From CAWKDG01 sp963848355 (GTDB lineage Bacteria; Actinomycetota; Acidimicrobiia; Acidimicrobiales; UBA8190): a DNA stretch of 64,000 bases. The notes beneath the pieces were generated by a model. The model made no database searches. It was not told the origin of the DNA and was given only the letters and a program-made list of their open reading frames with translations. Below, piece by piece: positions 51,753 through 61,330 of this stretch; the stretch's first letter is position 1, and every line of letters begins with the position of its first letter. The stretch is from positions 434,001 through 498,000 of the forward strand of contig CAWKDG010000001.1 of the NCBI GenBank assembly GCA_963848355.1. The letters run 5' to 3'. Made by a program: the position numbers and the translations under genes.

Positions 51753-51763
51753 CCATGTTAGGC
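51753..51763 (-). promoter_or_regulatory. GCCTAACATGG motif, copy c
   Basis: GCCTAACATGG on the minus strand lies 47 bases upstream of the wecA-like ATG. A degenerate copy of the flanking sequence (TTTGCCAAGGCGACGCCC) follows at about 51779, so the region itself is partly duplicated. Confidence 0.55.
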
Positions 51764-51812
51764 AAGGCGACGCCCGATGTTTGCCAAGGCGACGCCCACC
51801 GGTCGCCCGGCC

Positions 51813-52952
51813 TCAGCGTCGGCGCCTCGAGAGCGGTCGGAACCGACGGGTCGGAGGCCCCGCCATCAAGGACTCGTACAGCGCGGCATGGGCGGCGACC
51901 ATACGGGGGACGCCGAACAGTTCCCGGGCCCGGTCCCGGGCGGCGAGACCCATCTCCCGGCTCCCGCTCCGGTCGGCCAGCAGTCCCTGCACGGCGACGG
52001 CGAGGCACGCGGGATCGGGGGCGACCGTGACACCGGTCCGGCCGTTCACGACGACCTCGGCCGTGCTCCCGACGTCGGTGGCCACGGCGGGGACGCCGCA
52101 CAACGCCGCCTCGATGAGCGTGACGGGCATGCCCTCGTTGTCGCTCGTCAGGAGGACGAGGTCGGCGGCGGCATAGACGTTCTCGATGTCGGCCCGCCAT
52201 CCGAGGAACCGCACGTTCGGCGGAGCGCTCGCCCGCAGTTCCGGTTGGAGGGCGCCGTCTCCCGCCACCACGAAGGTGGCTTGGGGTATCTCCCGGGCCA
52301 CGGCGATCATCCGGTCCGGACGTTTGACGCCGGTGAGCCGGGCGACGTAGGCGACGACGGGGCCGTCGTCAGGCAGGCCCAACGCGGCGCGTGCCCCGGC
52401 CCGCTCCGGCGGGGGCCGGGGCAGGGACACGCCGGGAGGGATCACCACGAACTGGTCCGGTCGGCCGATCCGGGCCCCGAGCAGCTCGTCGCGCACGCCG
52501 GTCCCGACGGCCACCAGGCGGTCGGTCACCGTGGCCAGGACCCGTTCCGCCCCGATGACGGCCCTCGTCGCCGCCGGGGAGAAATAGCCGTGCAGCAGAT
52601 GGCCGTGGAACGAATGGACCCGGGAGCGCACACCGACCATGGTCGCCGCCGTCCGCCCGAGGACGCCGGCCTTGGCCGTGTGGGTGTGGACGATGTCGGG
52701 GCGCAACCGCGACAGCTGGCGAACCAGTCCGGCCAGGGCCCGGACGTCATCGGCCGGTCGGACGGCCCTCCCCAGACCGGGGATGCGGGTGACCTCCAAC
52801 GGGGAGGCCCGGAGCACGAGGTAGTCGGCCTCGTCGGCGTCCACCTCCCCGGCCAGGACGTGCACGTCGGCGTCGAGAGCGGTGGCCAGCTCCGTGACGA
52901 TGGCGGCCGGACCACCCACGTTCATCCGGCCGATGATGTGGACGGCACGCAC
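51813..52952 (-). CDS. Glycosyltransferase family 4
   Basis: A 379-residue GT-B enzyme. VHIIGRMNVGGPAAIVTELA is the N-terminal Rossmann start, DIVHTHTAKAGVLGRTAA is typical of the acceptor domain, and VAYVARLTGVKRPDRMIAVA begins the donor domain. TSDNEGMPVTLIEAALCGVP contains the E-x7-E motif. It probably adds a sugar to the undecaprenyl-linked intermediate started by WecA, whose gene lies directly downstream. GTG at 52952 has no strong ribosome-binding site. The C-terminus is Arg-rich (RRFRPLSRRRR). Confidence 0.87.
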   Translation of the reverse strand: MRAVHIIGRMNVGGPAAIVTELATALDADVHVLAGEVDADEADYLVLRASPLEVTRIPGLGRAVRPADDVRALAGLVRQLSRLRPDIVHTHTAKAGVLGRTAATMVGVRSRVHSFHGHLLHGYFSPAATRAVIGAERVLATVTDRLVAVGTGVRDELLGARIGRPDQFVVIPPGVSLPRPPPERAGARAALGLPDDGPVVAYVARLTGVKRPDRMIAVAREIPQATFVVAGDGALQPELRASAPPNVRFLGWRADIENVYAAADLVLLTSDNEGMPVTLIEAALCGVPAVATDVGSTAEVVVNGRTGVTVAPDPACLAVAVQGLLADRSGSREMGLAARDRARELFGVPRMVAAHAALYESLMAGPPTRRFRPLSRRRR

Positions 52953-53104
52953 CGCGTCGAGCAGACCACATCACCCCTGCTCCCGCCAGGACCACGTGAC
53001 AGGACCACTTGAATGGCGGCGGGACGGGACGTACCATCGCCGGCAGTAGGAGTCCGCTCTGGACCTTGGCGCCCCCTGCCAACTCACAGCTGTTGGGACG
53101 GCGC

Positions 53105-53137
53105 GGCACCCCGGGGTCACTGAACTGCCGGGGTGCC
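53105..53137. other. Intergenic GC-rich hairpin
   Basis: GGCACCCCGG (53105-53114) and CCGGGGTGCC (53128-53137) form a 10-bp perfect stem with a 13-base loop, extended by a GC-rich imperfect base. There is no T run. It lies in the 296-base gap between the divergent GT4 gene and the small gene at 53249; that gap holds nothing else except the promoter at 53212. Confidence 0.6.
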
Positions 53138-53211
53138 GGCGCGCCAGGACCGAACTCCTCCCCCGTCCGCTGCCTCCCGATCACGCTCCCCCGCCGTCCC
53201 TTGCGCGACTG

Positions 53212-53240
53212 TTGCGATCATTCATGATGTTTCATATCAT
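53212..53240 (+). promoter_or_regulatory. Promoter of the small gene at 53249
   Basis: TTGCGA (53212-53217) and TATCAT (53235-53240) are 17 bases apart. Transcription would begin within a base or two of the ATG at 53249, which has no ribosome-binding site, so the message is probably leaderless. Confidence 0.65.
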
Positions 53241-53248
53241 GTCGTTCC

Positions 53249-53599
53249 ATGATCGACGACGAGGTCGGCCTCGTTCTGGAGCGGGTGCCCGAGTTCACCG
53301 GGCGCTACCTGGACCTGGTGGCCGCCGCCGACGGCGATCCCGGGGCCGCCGCCGCCTTCGTCGAGCTGGCCGACTACGTGGCCGGCCTGGCGGAGGCCGT
53401 CGAGCGCTTCCGGCCGCCGCTCCTGCGCTGCCTGGCCGGGGTGGAGGCGGTGGCCGAGACCTCGGAGAATGCCGAGGAGCTCATCGTCTGGTCCTTCTTC
53501 GACAACCTCTCACCCGACGATGTCCGTCGCCTCGACCCCTGGCTCGGCCCGGCCACGCGCGCGCTCGTCGAGGAGGCCGACGGCACGGCGGACCGGTGA
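53249..53599 (+). CDS. Small acidic hypothetical protein
   Basis: The 116-residue protein begins MIDDEVGLVLERVPEFTGRY and is strongly acidic. It is predicted to be all helical, with no signal peptide or membrane span. The motif ELIVWSFFDNLSPDD near residue 75 looks conserved-protein-like. I do not recognise a function. Good promoter spacing and an intact frame support it as a real gene. It ends two bases before the stop of the convergent ctaG-like gene. Confidence 0.6.
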   Translation: MIDDEVGLVLERVPEFTGRYLDLVAAADGDPGAAAAFVELADYVAGLAEAVERFRPPLLRCLAGVEAVAETSENAEELIVWSFFDNLSPDDVRRLDPWLGPATRALVEEADGTADR

Positions 53600-53601
53600 C
53601 G

Positions 53602-54525
53602 TCAGTGAGCGGGTGAGGCGCCCGACGTCCCGTTGTGCGTGGGTGAGGCCGACGTGGGTGCCGTCGTCCCGGCGGCGACGGCGTCGGCGTCGGCCCGGCG
53701 ATCGGCCCGCACGGCCTCGCGCTCCTCGTACTGCATCCACTGGTAGAGGACGATCCCGAGTGCGATGAGCGATGTCAGCTCACCCACCACCCACAGGATC
53801 GATCCCCCCACGTGGGTGTCGCCCAGGGTGTGGAAGTGCGGGGCGATCGAGGCGGTGGCCCCGGTGAGCGAGACGCCGAGGATGGCGTTGACGGGGATCC
53901 CGGCGGCCAGGAACCCGAGCTTGGCCGGGTACGACAACCGCCACCGCGACGGGTCGCGCCCGACGACGAGCCACCAGAACAGGCAGCCCGAGACGAGGAA
54001 GTGGAGGTGGGTCAGATCGTGGATGAGGGGGTGCTCGAGCGAGAAATTGTAGAAGGGACTCAGGAAGTAGACGAGCATCGTGCCGTAGGCGGCGACGACC
54101 ACCACGAACGGGTTGGTGATGAATTCGACCAGGGGGTGATGGAGGACGGCCAGCAGGACGCGCTGCGTCGATCGGCTCGACGCCTGCAGGGCCAGGGTGA
54201 CGGGGGCGCTCAGGGCCAAGAGGATGGGGGCGAAGTTCATCAGCAGCAGGTGCTGGATCACGTGGACCCAGAACACCTGGTCGTCGTAGGCGGCCAGACC
54301 GGACTGGACGGCGATGACCACGAGGACCGTCCCGCCCATGAAGCACACCGTGCGCGCCGCCGACCAGCTCCGGCCGCGCGTGGCCAGCCGCCGGACCGAC
54401 ACCAGGTACCAGACGGCCAGCGCCAGCTCGATGGCCAACGCCACGAGGCTCAGGGAGTCGGTCTGCCATCCCGTGAGCAGGGTGTGGACGGACACCGCCG
54501 GGGAGATGGCGTCGGCCAGGAGCAC
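53602..54525 (-). CDS. CtaG-family cytochrome c oxidase assembly protein
   Basis: The 307-residue protein has about seven membrane spans and the caa3-type CtaG features: HVIQHLLLMNFAPILLAL near residue 90, HDLTHLHFLVSGCLFWW near 165 and the later HFHTLGDTHVGG. These histidines may help to deliver copper to the oxidase. GTG at 54525 lies 13 bases after the stop of the SCO gene, with which it forms a copper/oxidase assembly pair. The C-terminal tail (about 50 residues) is disordered and Thr/Ser-rich. No cytochrome oxidase genes are in the window. Confidence 0.87.
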   Translation of the reverse strand: MLLADAISPAVSVHTLLTGWQTDSLSLVALAIELALAVWYLVSVRRLATRGRSWSAARTVCFMGGTVLVVIAVQSGLAAYDDQVFWVHVIQHLLLMNFAPILLALSAPVTLALQASSRSTQRVLLAVLHHPLVEFITNPFVVVVAAYGTMLVYFLSPFYNFSLEHPLIHDLTHLHFLVSGCLFWWLVVGRDPSRWRLSYPAKLGFLAAGIPVNAILGVSLTGATASIAPHFHTLGDTHVGGSILWVVGELTSLIALGIVLYQWMQYEEREAVRADRRADADAVAAGTTAPTSASPTHNGTSGASPAH

Positions 54526-54538
54526 GGTGCCGGACCCT

Positions 54539-55373
54539 TCAGCTCAGCGGGGGAATGGTGCGGCCGGCCAGCCAGCCGATCGCCTGCAACCCCTCGGGGA
54601 TGGTCCATGAGTCGCGACCGGGATGGAAGAGGTTCTGGAAACCCTGGGCGTCGAGCATGTCCTGCAGGGACCCCGGCAGCTTGTGACCGGCCAGGTTCGG
54701 CGCCGCGCCGGTGACGAAGCGCTCGTGCATGCTTCTGGTCGAAGACGATGAAGCCGTCGGAATGGTCGACGTCGTAGGTATAGGGCTTCCCCGTCTGCCA
54801 GTCGATGCCGGGCGGACTGCCCTCGGGCACCTTCTTGTCATAGATCCCGAAGTAGTGCCACAGCGCCTCCAGGTCCGACGGCGTCCCCGTCAGCAACGGC
54901 CATGTCGATCCGGTGACGCGGGCGTAGGCGGCCAGGCGTGAGGGGACGTCGCGCCCGGGATCCACGCTGGCCTCGATGAACGTCACCTTCCCCGCCAGTC
55001 CCGCCGCCGCCACGTCGCGTTGCATGTCGAGGAAGGCGCCGGTGGTGAGCGGGCACGTCTCCTGGCACGAGGTGAGGAACGACGTGAGCACCACGATCGT
55101 CCCCCGGAAAGCCCCGAGCGAGGTCGTCTGCCCGTGCTGGTTGACGAGCGGGATGTCGAGCACCGACGCCGGCACGGCGAGGTTCTCGGTGATGCCGAGT
55201 CGGCTGGGGAGCGGACCCGGCGCACTGCCGCTCCCCGTCACGAGGAGCCCGACGACGACGACCACGACGAGGACGACGACGACCACCACGGAGACCGACC
55301 GGCGCCGGCGGTGCGACGGAGGATGGCGCCGGACGCCCACGACGGGAGGACGCGGCGTGACGACGGAGGCCAT
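54539..55373 (-). CDS. SCO1/SenC-family copper chaperone (one frameshift)
   Basis: A thioredoxin-fold protein anchored by one N-terminal span (the Val-rich stretch at about residues 26-46) and facing outward. The copper ligands are the two cysteines of TSCQETCPLTT. The distal histidine is expected in the DHSDGFIVFDQK to MHERFV region. A single extra base near 54730 splits that region; the second frame continues FVTGAAPNLAGHKLPGS to the stop at 54539. It probably loads copper on the CuA centre with the CtaG partner. ATG at 55373 (MASVVTPRPP) is chosen; an ATG at 55412 is possible. Confidence 0.82.
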
Positions 55374-55466
55374 CGGGATCCGACGGTACCCCTCACGGTG
55401 TCCCCGACGCATATCGCCCCCGACCGGCCACGCGGCGACGACCACCGCACGGCGACAACGGTCGTG

Positions 55467-57969
55467 TCAGGCGCGCAACGCCGCCCGGTGCGCCCGGGCG
55501 ACGGCATCGATGCACCGCTGCCGCAACTCCCCCACCTCGGCGTCGGTGAGGGTGTGGTCGAGGGCGCAGAAACGCAGTCGATAGGCCAGGCTGCGCGTCG
55601 CCGGCGGCAGCGTCGGTCCCCGGTAGACGTCGAAGAGCTCCAGCGACTCGAGCAGGTCGCCGCCCGCAACCCGCAGCGTCGTGGCCACGTCGGCGGCGGC
55701 GGTGGCGTCGTCCACCACGAAAGCCAGGTCGACGTCGCTCGACGGGAAGCGGCTGATCGCAGCGACCGTCCGGGGGCGGCGGGGGGCGTCGTCGAGGAAC
55801 AGATCGAGATCGATCTCGAACCACCCGACCCGCTGCCGGTCGGGGTCGAGACCGAAGGCGGCGAGCACGGCCGGGTCCACTTCACCCACCACACCGATCG
55901 CCGTGTCGGCGCCGTCACCTGTATCGGTGCTGTCGGCTCGATCGGCGCCGCGCACGATCAACCGACCGGCCCGCGTCGGATGCAGTCCGGCGACAGGACC
56001 GCCACCGCCGGCGCCGTCGAGGACCTGGACGACGTCGACGCCTTCGACGCCGAGTGCGTCGGCCAGCGCCGACCAGGCGCCGGCGGCGGTGCGGGCGTCG
56101 TCGTCGGTGCCGGCCAGGGCCAGCGCCACCATCTCCCTCTCGTCGATCACGGTGTCGCCGCGGTGGGCGAAGGCCCGCGCCACCCGGTCGGCGTCGGGGG
56201 GAGGGAAGACGTGACCGATCTCGAACAGCCGCAGGTCGTGCTCACGGCGGTCGGCGTTGAAGGCCAGTGCTTTGAGCATCCCGGGCAGAAGGCTCCGTCG
56301 CAGCACCGACTCGTCGGGCGTGAGGGGGTTGGCCACCTCGACGCCGCCGGGGTCGAGGCCCGCCCGTCCGTGGTCCCCTGGTGCCAGCAACGACGGTGTC
56401 CACGCCTCGTGGGCGCCGAAGCCGGCAGAGGACGGAGCGCAGCAGGCGCCGCTGCGCCTGACGGGCGCTCAAGTGACCGACCTGGGGGGCGGCGGGGCGA
56501 CGACGGGGAAGGGCGCTGTACCCGTGGTGCCGGGCCACCTCTTCGATGACGTCGATCTCGCGCGAGGTATCGGGGCGGAAGGTGGGCACGGTGACGTCGA
56601 GGAGGCCGTCACCGGCGCGCCCGCAGGCGAAGCCGATGGGCTCGAGGTACGACGCCACGGCGTCGTCGCCGAGATCGCTGCCGAGCATGGCGTTCACCCG
56701 CGCCGTGCGCACCCGGACGTGACCGGGCCCGGGCACCGGACCGCGGACGTCGATGCCGGCGCCGACGGCACGGAAGTGCGGACCGGCCGTTTCACCGAGG
56801 ACCTGGCCCAGACGACGGACGGACCGGTCGATACCCTCGGGGTCACAGCCGCGCTCGAAGCGGGCCGACGCCTCGGAGCGCAGGCCCAGGCGCTTGGACG
56901 TCCGGGCGATGGCCATGGCGGTGAAGTACGCCGCCTCCAGCAGGACCCGGGTGGTGGTGCCGGAGATCTCGGAGCTCTCGCCCCCCATGATCCCGGCGAT
57001 GCCGAGGGGGGCGTCCTCGGCGTCGCAGATGAGACAGTCGCGCCGGTCGTCGGAAGGGACGATGGCCCTGTCGCCCATGGTCCGTTCGACGCCGTCGAGG
57101 GTCGTCACCGTCTCCCCCCGGTGCGCCGCCCGCACGCGCAGGCCGTGACCCGGGACCCGGTCGAGGTCGTAGGGGTGGGTGGGCTGTCCCAGTTCGAGCA
57201 TCACGTAGTTGGAGGCGTCCACGACGTTGTTGACGGGACGCATCCCGGCCAGCGTCAGACGGCGGGCCACCAGGGGCGGCGACGACGTGACCTCGATCCC
57301 GGCGAGGACACGGGCGGTGAAGCGGGGACAGAGATCGTCGTCCACCACCACCACCGTGGCGCCGGAGGGAGTGTCGTCGACGGCCAGATCGGGCGGATCG
57401 GGCAAGGAGAAGGGCAGGCGCAACCGGGCGGCCAGGTCACGCGCCACCCCGGCCATGCACCAGGCGTCGGGACGGTTGGCTTCGACGGCGATGTCGTAGA
57501 CGACATCGGGGACGATGCCGAGGACGTCGACGAAGCGCTCCCCCGGCGCCGCTTCGGCGCCGATGATCAGGATGCCGTCGTGGTCGTCGGTCAGCTCGAG
57601 CTCGCGGCCCGAACACAGCATCCCGTTCGACGTCACGCCCTTCATCTTCCGCTTGGCGATGGCGAAGTCCCCCGGGAGCACGGCCCCGACGGGGGCCAGG
57701 GGGACGAGGTCGCCGACGGCGAAGTTCCAGGCGCCGCAGACGACGGACAGCGGCGCGGCCCCGGCGTCCACCGTCACCTGACGGATCTTGTCGGCTCCGG
57801 GAATGGGGGCGATCTCGAGCACCCGGGCCACCACGACGTCCTCGAGCCCTTTGCCGACGTGGGCCACACCCTCGACGACGAGCCCGAGATCGTCGAGGGT
57901 CTCGGCCAGGGCCGACGGGTCGCCAGTGAAGGGGGCGAAGTCACACAGCCACGACAGCGGAACGTGCAC
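55467..57969 (-). CDS. pheT: Phenylalanyl-tRNA synthetase beta subunit (one frameshift)
   Basis: About 833 residues. The N-terminal tRNA-binding domain (about 40-150) contains VVCGAWNFAVGDLVPLAPVG, and the B3/B4 editing and B5 domains follow, with NVVDASNYVMLELGQPTHPYD. The C-terminal FDX-ACB domain ends the protein. A single-base frameshift near 56422 sits after QRRLLRSVLC, where GFGAHEAW is expected; the second frame continues LLAPGDHGRAGLDPGG to the stop. The gene is 2503 bases, one base more than a multiple of three. The GTG start lies seven bases after the pheS start-to-stop overlap region. Confidence 0.93.
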
Positions 57970-57975
57970 CGTTCC

Positions 57976-59006
57976 TCAGATCTGCCGCAGGAGGCGGACG
58001 TCGTTCTCGAGCAGGACGCGCATGTCGGGGATCTCGTGACGCATCTGCGCGCAGCGGTCGATGCCGAAGCCGAAGGCGAAGCCCGACCACGTCTCGTCGT
58101 CGACACCGACGGCGCCGAAGACGGCCGGATCGACCATGCCGCAGCCCCCGAGCTCGATCCACCCCGTGTGCGAGCACGTCCGGCAGCCGGCGCCCTGACA
58201 GATGGTGCAGGTGATCTCGTACTCGGCCGAGGGCTCGGTGAAGGGGAAGTACGAGGGCCGCAGCCGGGAGTGGATGTCGGGACCGAAATAGGCGGTGGTG
58301 AACGTCTCGATGGTGCCGGCCAGGTCGGCGAACGAGATGCCCGCGGTCGACGACGAGGCCCTCGATCTGGTTGAAGGTCGGGATGTGGCGGGCGTCGGGC
58401 GTGTCGCGCCGGTAGCAGCGCCCCGGCATCACGGCGTAGATGGGCGGCGGCTGATCTTGCATGAGGCGGATCTGGACGGGCGAGGTGTGGGTGCGCAGCA
58501 CCACCGTCTCGGGCTCGCCGAGTTTCAGGTACAAGGTGTCCCACATGCCGCGGGCCGGGTGGGCCGGTGGCATGTTGAGCGCCTCGAAGTTGTACCAGTC
58601 GGTCTCCACCTCGGGACCTTCGGCCACCACGAAGCCCATCCCCACGAAGACGTCCTCCAGCTCGTCGCGGGTGCGCTGGACCAGGTGGAGATGTCCCCGC
58701 CACGGCGCGCGAGAGGACCTCGGTGAGGTCGAGGCGGTCGGCCCGGAGGCGCTCGGCGCGGTCCGTCTCCTCGAGGGCGGCCCGCCGTTCGGCCACGACA
58801 GCCTCGATCTGCTGGCGGACCCCCTGCAACCGTTGGCCCGCCTCCCGGCGCTGGTCGGGAGCGAGGGCCCCGAGGCCTTTCTGGGCCAGCGCCAGATCGG
58901 ACCGCTTGCCCAGAAGGTCGGTCTCGGCTGCGGCCAGCTCGTCGAGCGAGGCGACCTCGGCCACCCGGGCGACGGCGTCAGCCACGCGGCGACGCGTCGG
59001 CGGCAA
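57976..59006 (-). CDS. pheS: Phenylalanyl-tRNA synthetase alpha subunit (two frameshifts)
   Basis: Catalytic subunit of the (alpha-beta)2 enzyme. The helical N-terminus (LDELAAAETDLLGKRSDLAL) is followed by GFVVAEGPEVETDWYNFEAL, PVQIRLM, a Cys-rich CTICQGAGCRTC zinc-like knuckle and the motif 3 segment GFAFGFGIDRCAQMRHEIPD. The frame changes twice by an extra base, near 58695 and 58341; the length is 1031 bases (3n+2), consistent with two insertions. The start is uncertain: a TTG at 59006 gives the longest frame, and a GTG at 58985 begins VADAVARV. Essential function argues for assembly errors. Confidence 0.9.
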
Positions 59007-59046
59007 CGGGATCGGTCGACCCGGGACGTGGCTCCATCGCTGAAGG

Positions 59047-59853
59047 TTATAAGGGCCGGGAACGGGCCCGACGCACCTCGAAGCAGAGCACGGCGGCGGC
59101 CATCGAGACGTTGAGCGACTCGGCCCGGCCGGCCATGGGGATCGTCACGCCACCGTCGAGCCTGTCCGCCAGGCTGTCGGGCAGGCCGGCCGCCTCGTTG
59201 CCGAGGACGAGGGCGAGGGGAACGGTGAGATCGATCTCGGTGTAGGGCGTCCCCCCGTGGGCCACGGCGGCCAGGCGGGTGAGGCCCCGTCCGCGTAAGG
59301 CGTCGAGGACGTCGTCGGGTTCGCCGCCGGCCACCACCGGGAGGTGGAGGACCGAGCCGGCCGAGGCGCGGACCGTCTTGGGGTTGAAGGGATCGACCGT
59401 CCCGGCACAGCAGACGACGCCGTCGGCCCCGGCGGCGTCGGCGCTCCTGATGACGGCGCCGGCGTTCCCCGGATCGCGGACGTCGACACAGACGACGACG
59501 AAGGTGGCGGCAGCCAGGTCCTCGAGGGTCGAGAGGGGGGTGCGGACGACGGCCAGGAGGGGTTGGGGGGTGACGGTGTCGGCCACCTTCTCGACCACGC
59601 CGGGGGCGAGGTCGTAGACGCGGACGCCGCGCTCGTGGGCGCGCCCGACGGCGTCGGACACCGCCGGCGATCCCCCGGAGGGATCGGCGCCGACGAAGAC
59701 GGCCTCGATCTCGGCGCCGGCGTCGAGAGCGCAGACGAGGAGCGTGGCCCCCTCGACGACGAACACCCCCTCGGCCTGCCGGACGCTGCGGCGCCGCAGG
59801 AGCCGGCGCAGGCGCTGGACCCGTTGGTGCCGGATCCCGAGCGGGGTCGTCAG
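59047..59853 (-). CDS. TrmH/SpoU-family RNA 2'-O-ribose methyltransferase
   Basis: A SPOUT methyltransferase of 268 residues. Motif 1 NAGAVIRSADAAGADGV, motif 2 LVLGNEAAGLP and motif 3 IPMAGRAESLNVSMAAAV form the knotted SAM site. The N-terminal substrate domain starts TTPLGIRHQRVQRLRRLL. The full domain requires a CTG start at 59853, overlapping the rplT stop as CTGA; the first conventional codon, GTG at 59766, removes 29 residues of the domain. The position between rplT and pheS is standard. A 23S or tRNA ribose is the likely target. Confidence 0.87.
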   Translation of the reverse strand: MTTPLGIRHQRVQRLRRLLRRRSVRQAEGVFVVEGATLLVCALDAGAEIEAVFVGADPSGGSPAVSDAVGRAHERGVRVYDLAPGVVEKVADTVTPQPLLAVVRTPLSTLEDLAAATFVVVCVDVRDPGNAGAVIRSADAAGADGVVCCAGTVDPFNPKTVRASAGSVLHLPVVAGGEPDDVLDALRGRGLTRLAAVAHGGTPYTEIDLTVPLALVLGNEAAGLPDSLADRLDGGVTIPMAGRAESLNVSMAAAVLCFEVRRARSRPL

Positions 59854-60266
59854 GAGGCGTCCACCGTCTCGGCCCCCACGGACGCCGGTGCCGGTGTCGG
59901 CGTGGGCGTCGGCGGGAGGGCCGCCTTGGCCAGGCCGACCAGGTGGGCGAAGGCGTCGGGGTCGGTCACGGCCAGGTCGGCCAGGACCTTGCGGTCGACC
60001 GTGATGTCGGCGTGGCGGAGGCCGGCGATGAGGCGGCTGTAGCTGAGCCCGTTGGCCCGGGCCCCGGCGTTGATGCGCTGGATCCAGAGGCGACGGAAGT
60101 CACCCTTGCGGGCCCGACGGTCGCGGTAGGCGTACTGGAGCCCGTGCATGACCGCTTCGTTGGCCGAGCGGAAGCTCCGGCTGCGGTTGCCGTAATAGCC
60201 CTGCGCCTGTTCGAGGATGGCGGTGCGGTGCTTCTTGCCGTTGATGGCGCGCTTTACCCTGGCCAC
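59850..60266 (-). CDS. rplT: 50S ribosomal protein L20
   Basis: The 138-residue protein begins ARVKRAINGKKHRTAILEQA, with the L20 core YGNRSRSFRSANEAVMHGL. It binds 23S domain II early in 50S assembly. Residues 118-138 form a Pro/Thr/Ala-rich extension not usual for the family. GTG at 60266 starts it. It is the third gene of infC-rpmI-rplT, with a 96-base gap after rpmI. Confidence 0.96.
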   Translation of the reverse strand: MARVKRAINGKKHRTAILEQAQGYYGNRSRSFRSANEAVMHGLQYAYRDRRARKGDFRRLWIQRINAGARANGLSYSRLIAGLRHADITVDRKVLADLAVTDPDAFAHLVGLAKAALPPTPTPTPAPASVGAETVDAS

Positions 60267-60362
60267 TGTCAGCTCCCTTCCTGAGTTCGATCGATTGGTG
60301 CGGTGGTCCCGGGGACCACCCGGGCCGGGCCGGGCCCGACAGGTCCGCCGGCGCGACGGGTG

Positions 60363-60557
60363 CTAGCGGCCGAGGAGCCGTCGCACCTCGCGCCGGTCGG
60401 CCGAGGCGACGTCGGTCTCCCGTCCGAGGCGCCGGGTGCGGCGCGACGACTTCTTCTCGAGCAGATGCGACCGGTTCGCCTTGAGCCGGCGGATCTTGCC
60501 CGTGCCCGTGATCTTGAAGCGTTTGGCCGCTCCCCGGTCCGTCTTCATCTTCGGCAT
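60363..60557 (-). CDS. rpmI: 50S ribosomal protein L35
   Basis: The 64-residue protein begins MPKMKTDRGAAKRFKITGTG and has the basic LLEKKSSRRTRRLG segment of L35. ATG at 60557 lies two bases after the infC stop, so the two are coupled. Confidence 0.96.
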   Translation of the reverse strand: MPKMKTDRGAAKRFKITGTGKIRRLKANRSHLLEKKSSRRTRRLGRETDVASADRREVRRLLGR

Positions 60558-60559
60558 CG

Positions 60560-61330
60560 TCAGGTCCCCTCCTCGACCGGGACTGCGGTGCCGCCCGTCG
60601 ATACTTCTTCGTTGGCGCCCGCTGCCGTCGCCCCGTTGGCGATCGGTCCGGCCGCCGCTTCTGCGCCTGGTGCTGCTTCGACTGGTGTTGCCGTACCTGG
60701 CGCCGCCGCCACTGTCTCCGCCGCCACCGGTACGTCGGCGGCCGGTGCCCGTGTCTCTCCGCCACCCTCGTGGCGCGGTGCCCGGGCCGCCGCCGACTGC
60801 TTGGCCCGCTTGTCCGGCGCCAGGACCATCACCATGTTCCGTCCGTCCAACCTCGGCTCCGCCTCCACCCGGGCCATGCCGTCCACCCGTTCGGCCAGGC
60901 GGTCCAGGATCTTCTTGCCCAGCTCCGGATGGAAGACCTCCCGCCCCCGGAACATGATCGTCACCTTGACCTTGTGCCCCTCGTCCAGGAACTTGAGGAC
61001 CTGCCGGGTCTTGGTGTCGAAGTCACCGATGCCGATCTTGGGCCGGTACTTCATCTCCTTGATCCCGACGCTCGTCGTCTTCCGCCGCGATTCCTTGGCC
61101 TTCTGGGCGGCGTCGAACTTGAACTTCCCGTAGTCCATGATCCGACAGACGGGAGGATTCGCCTGTGGCGCGACCTCGACCAGATCCAGATCGAGCTGAC
61201 GGGCCAGGGTCAGGGCTTCGGGCAACGGCCTGATCCCGAGCTGGAGACCATCGGGGTCCACCAGACGGACGTCTCGGGCGCGGATGCGGTCGTTGATCCT
61301 GGGTTCACCGGTGGTCGTGGTGGTGGCGAT
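60560..61330 (-). CDS. infC: Translation initiation factor IF-3, probable AUC start
   Basis: Keeps 30S subunits free and checks start codons. The family core includes INDRIRARDVRLVDPDGLQ at the N-domain, PVCRIMDYGKFKFDAAQKAK in the linker and VTIMFRGREVFHPELGKKIL in the C-domain. The frame extends upstream without any ATG, GTG or TTG before the N-domain. ATC at 61328-61330 (IATTTTTGEPRIND) has GGGAGA eight bases before it. E. coli infC uses AUU for autoregulation, so a rare AUC is plausible. A 60-residue Ala/Pro/Glu-rich C-terminal tail exceeds the usual length. rpmI, rplT and trmH follow. Confidence 0.93.
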   Translation of the reverse strand: MATTTTTGEPRINDRIRARDVRLVDPDGLQLGIRPLPEALTLARQLDLDLVEVAPQANPPVCRIMDYGKFKFDAAQKAKESRRKTTSVGIKEMKYRPKIGIGDFDTKTRQVLKFLDEGHKVKVTIMFRGREVFHPELGKKILDRLAERVDGMARVEAEPRLDGRNMVMVLAPDKRAKQSAAARAPRHEGGGETRAPAADVPVAAETVAAAPGTATPVEAAPGAEAAAGPIANGATAAGANEEVSTGGTAVPVEEGT

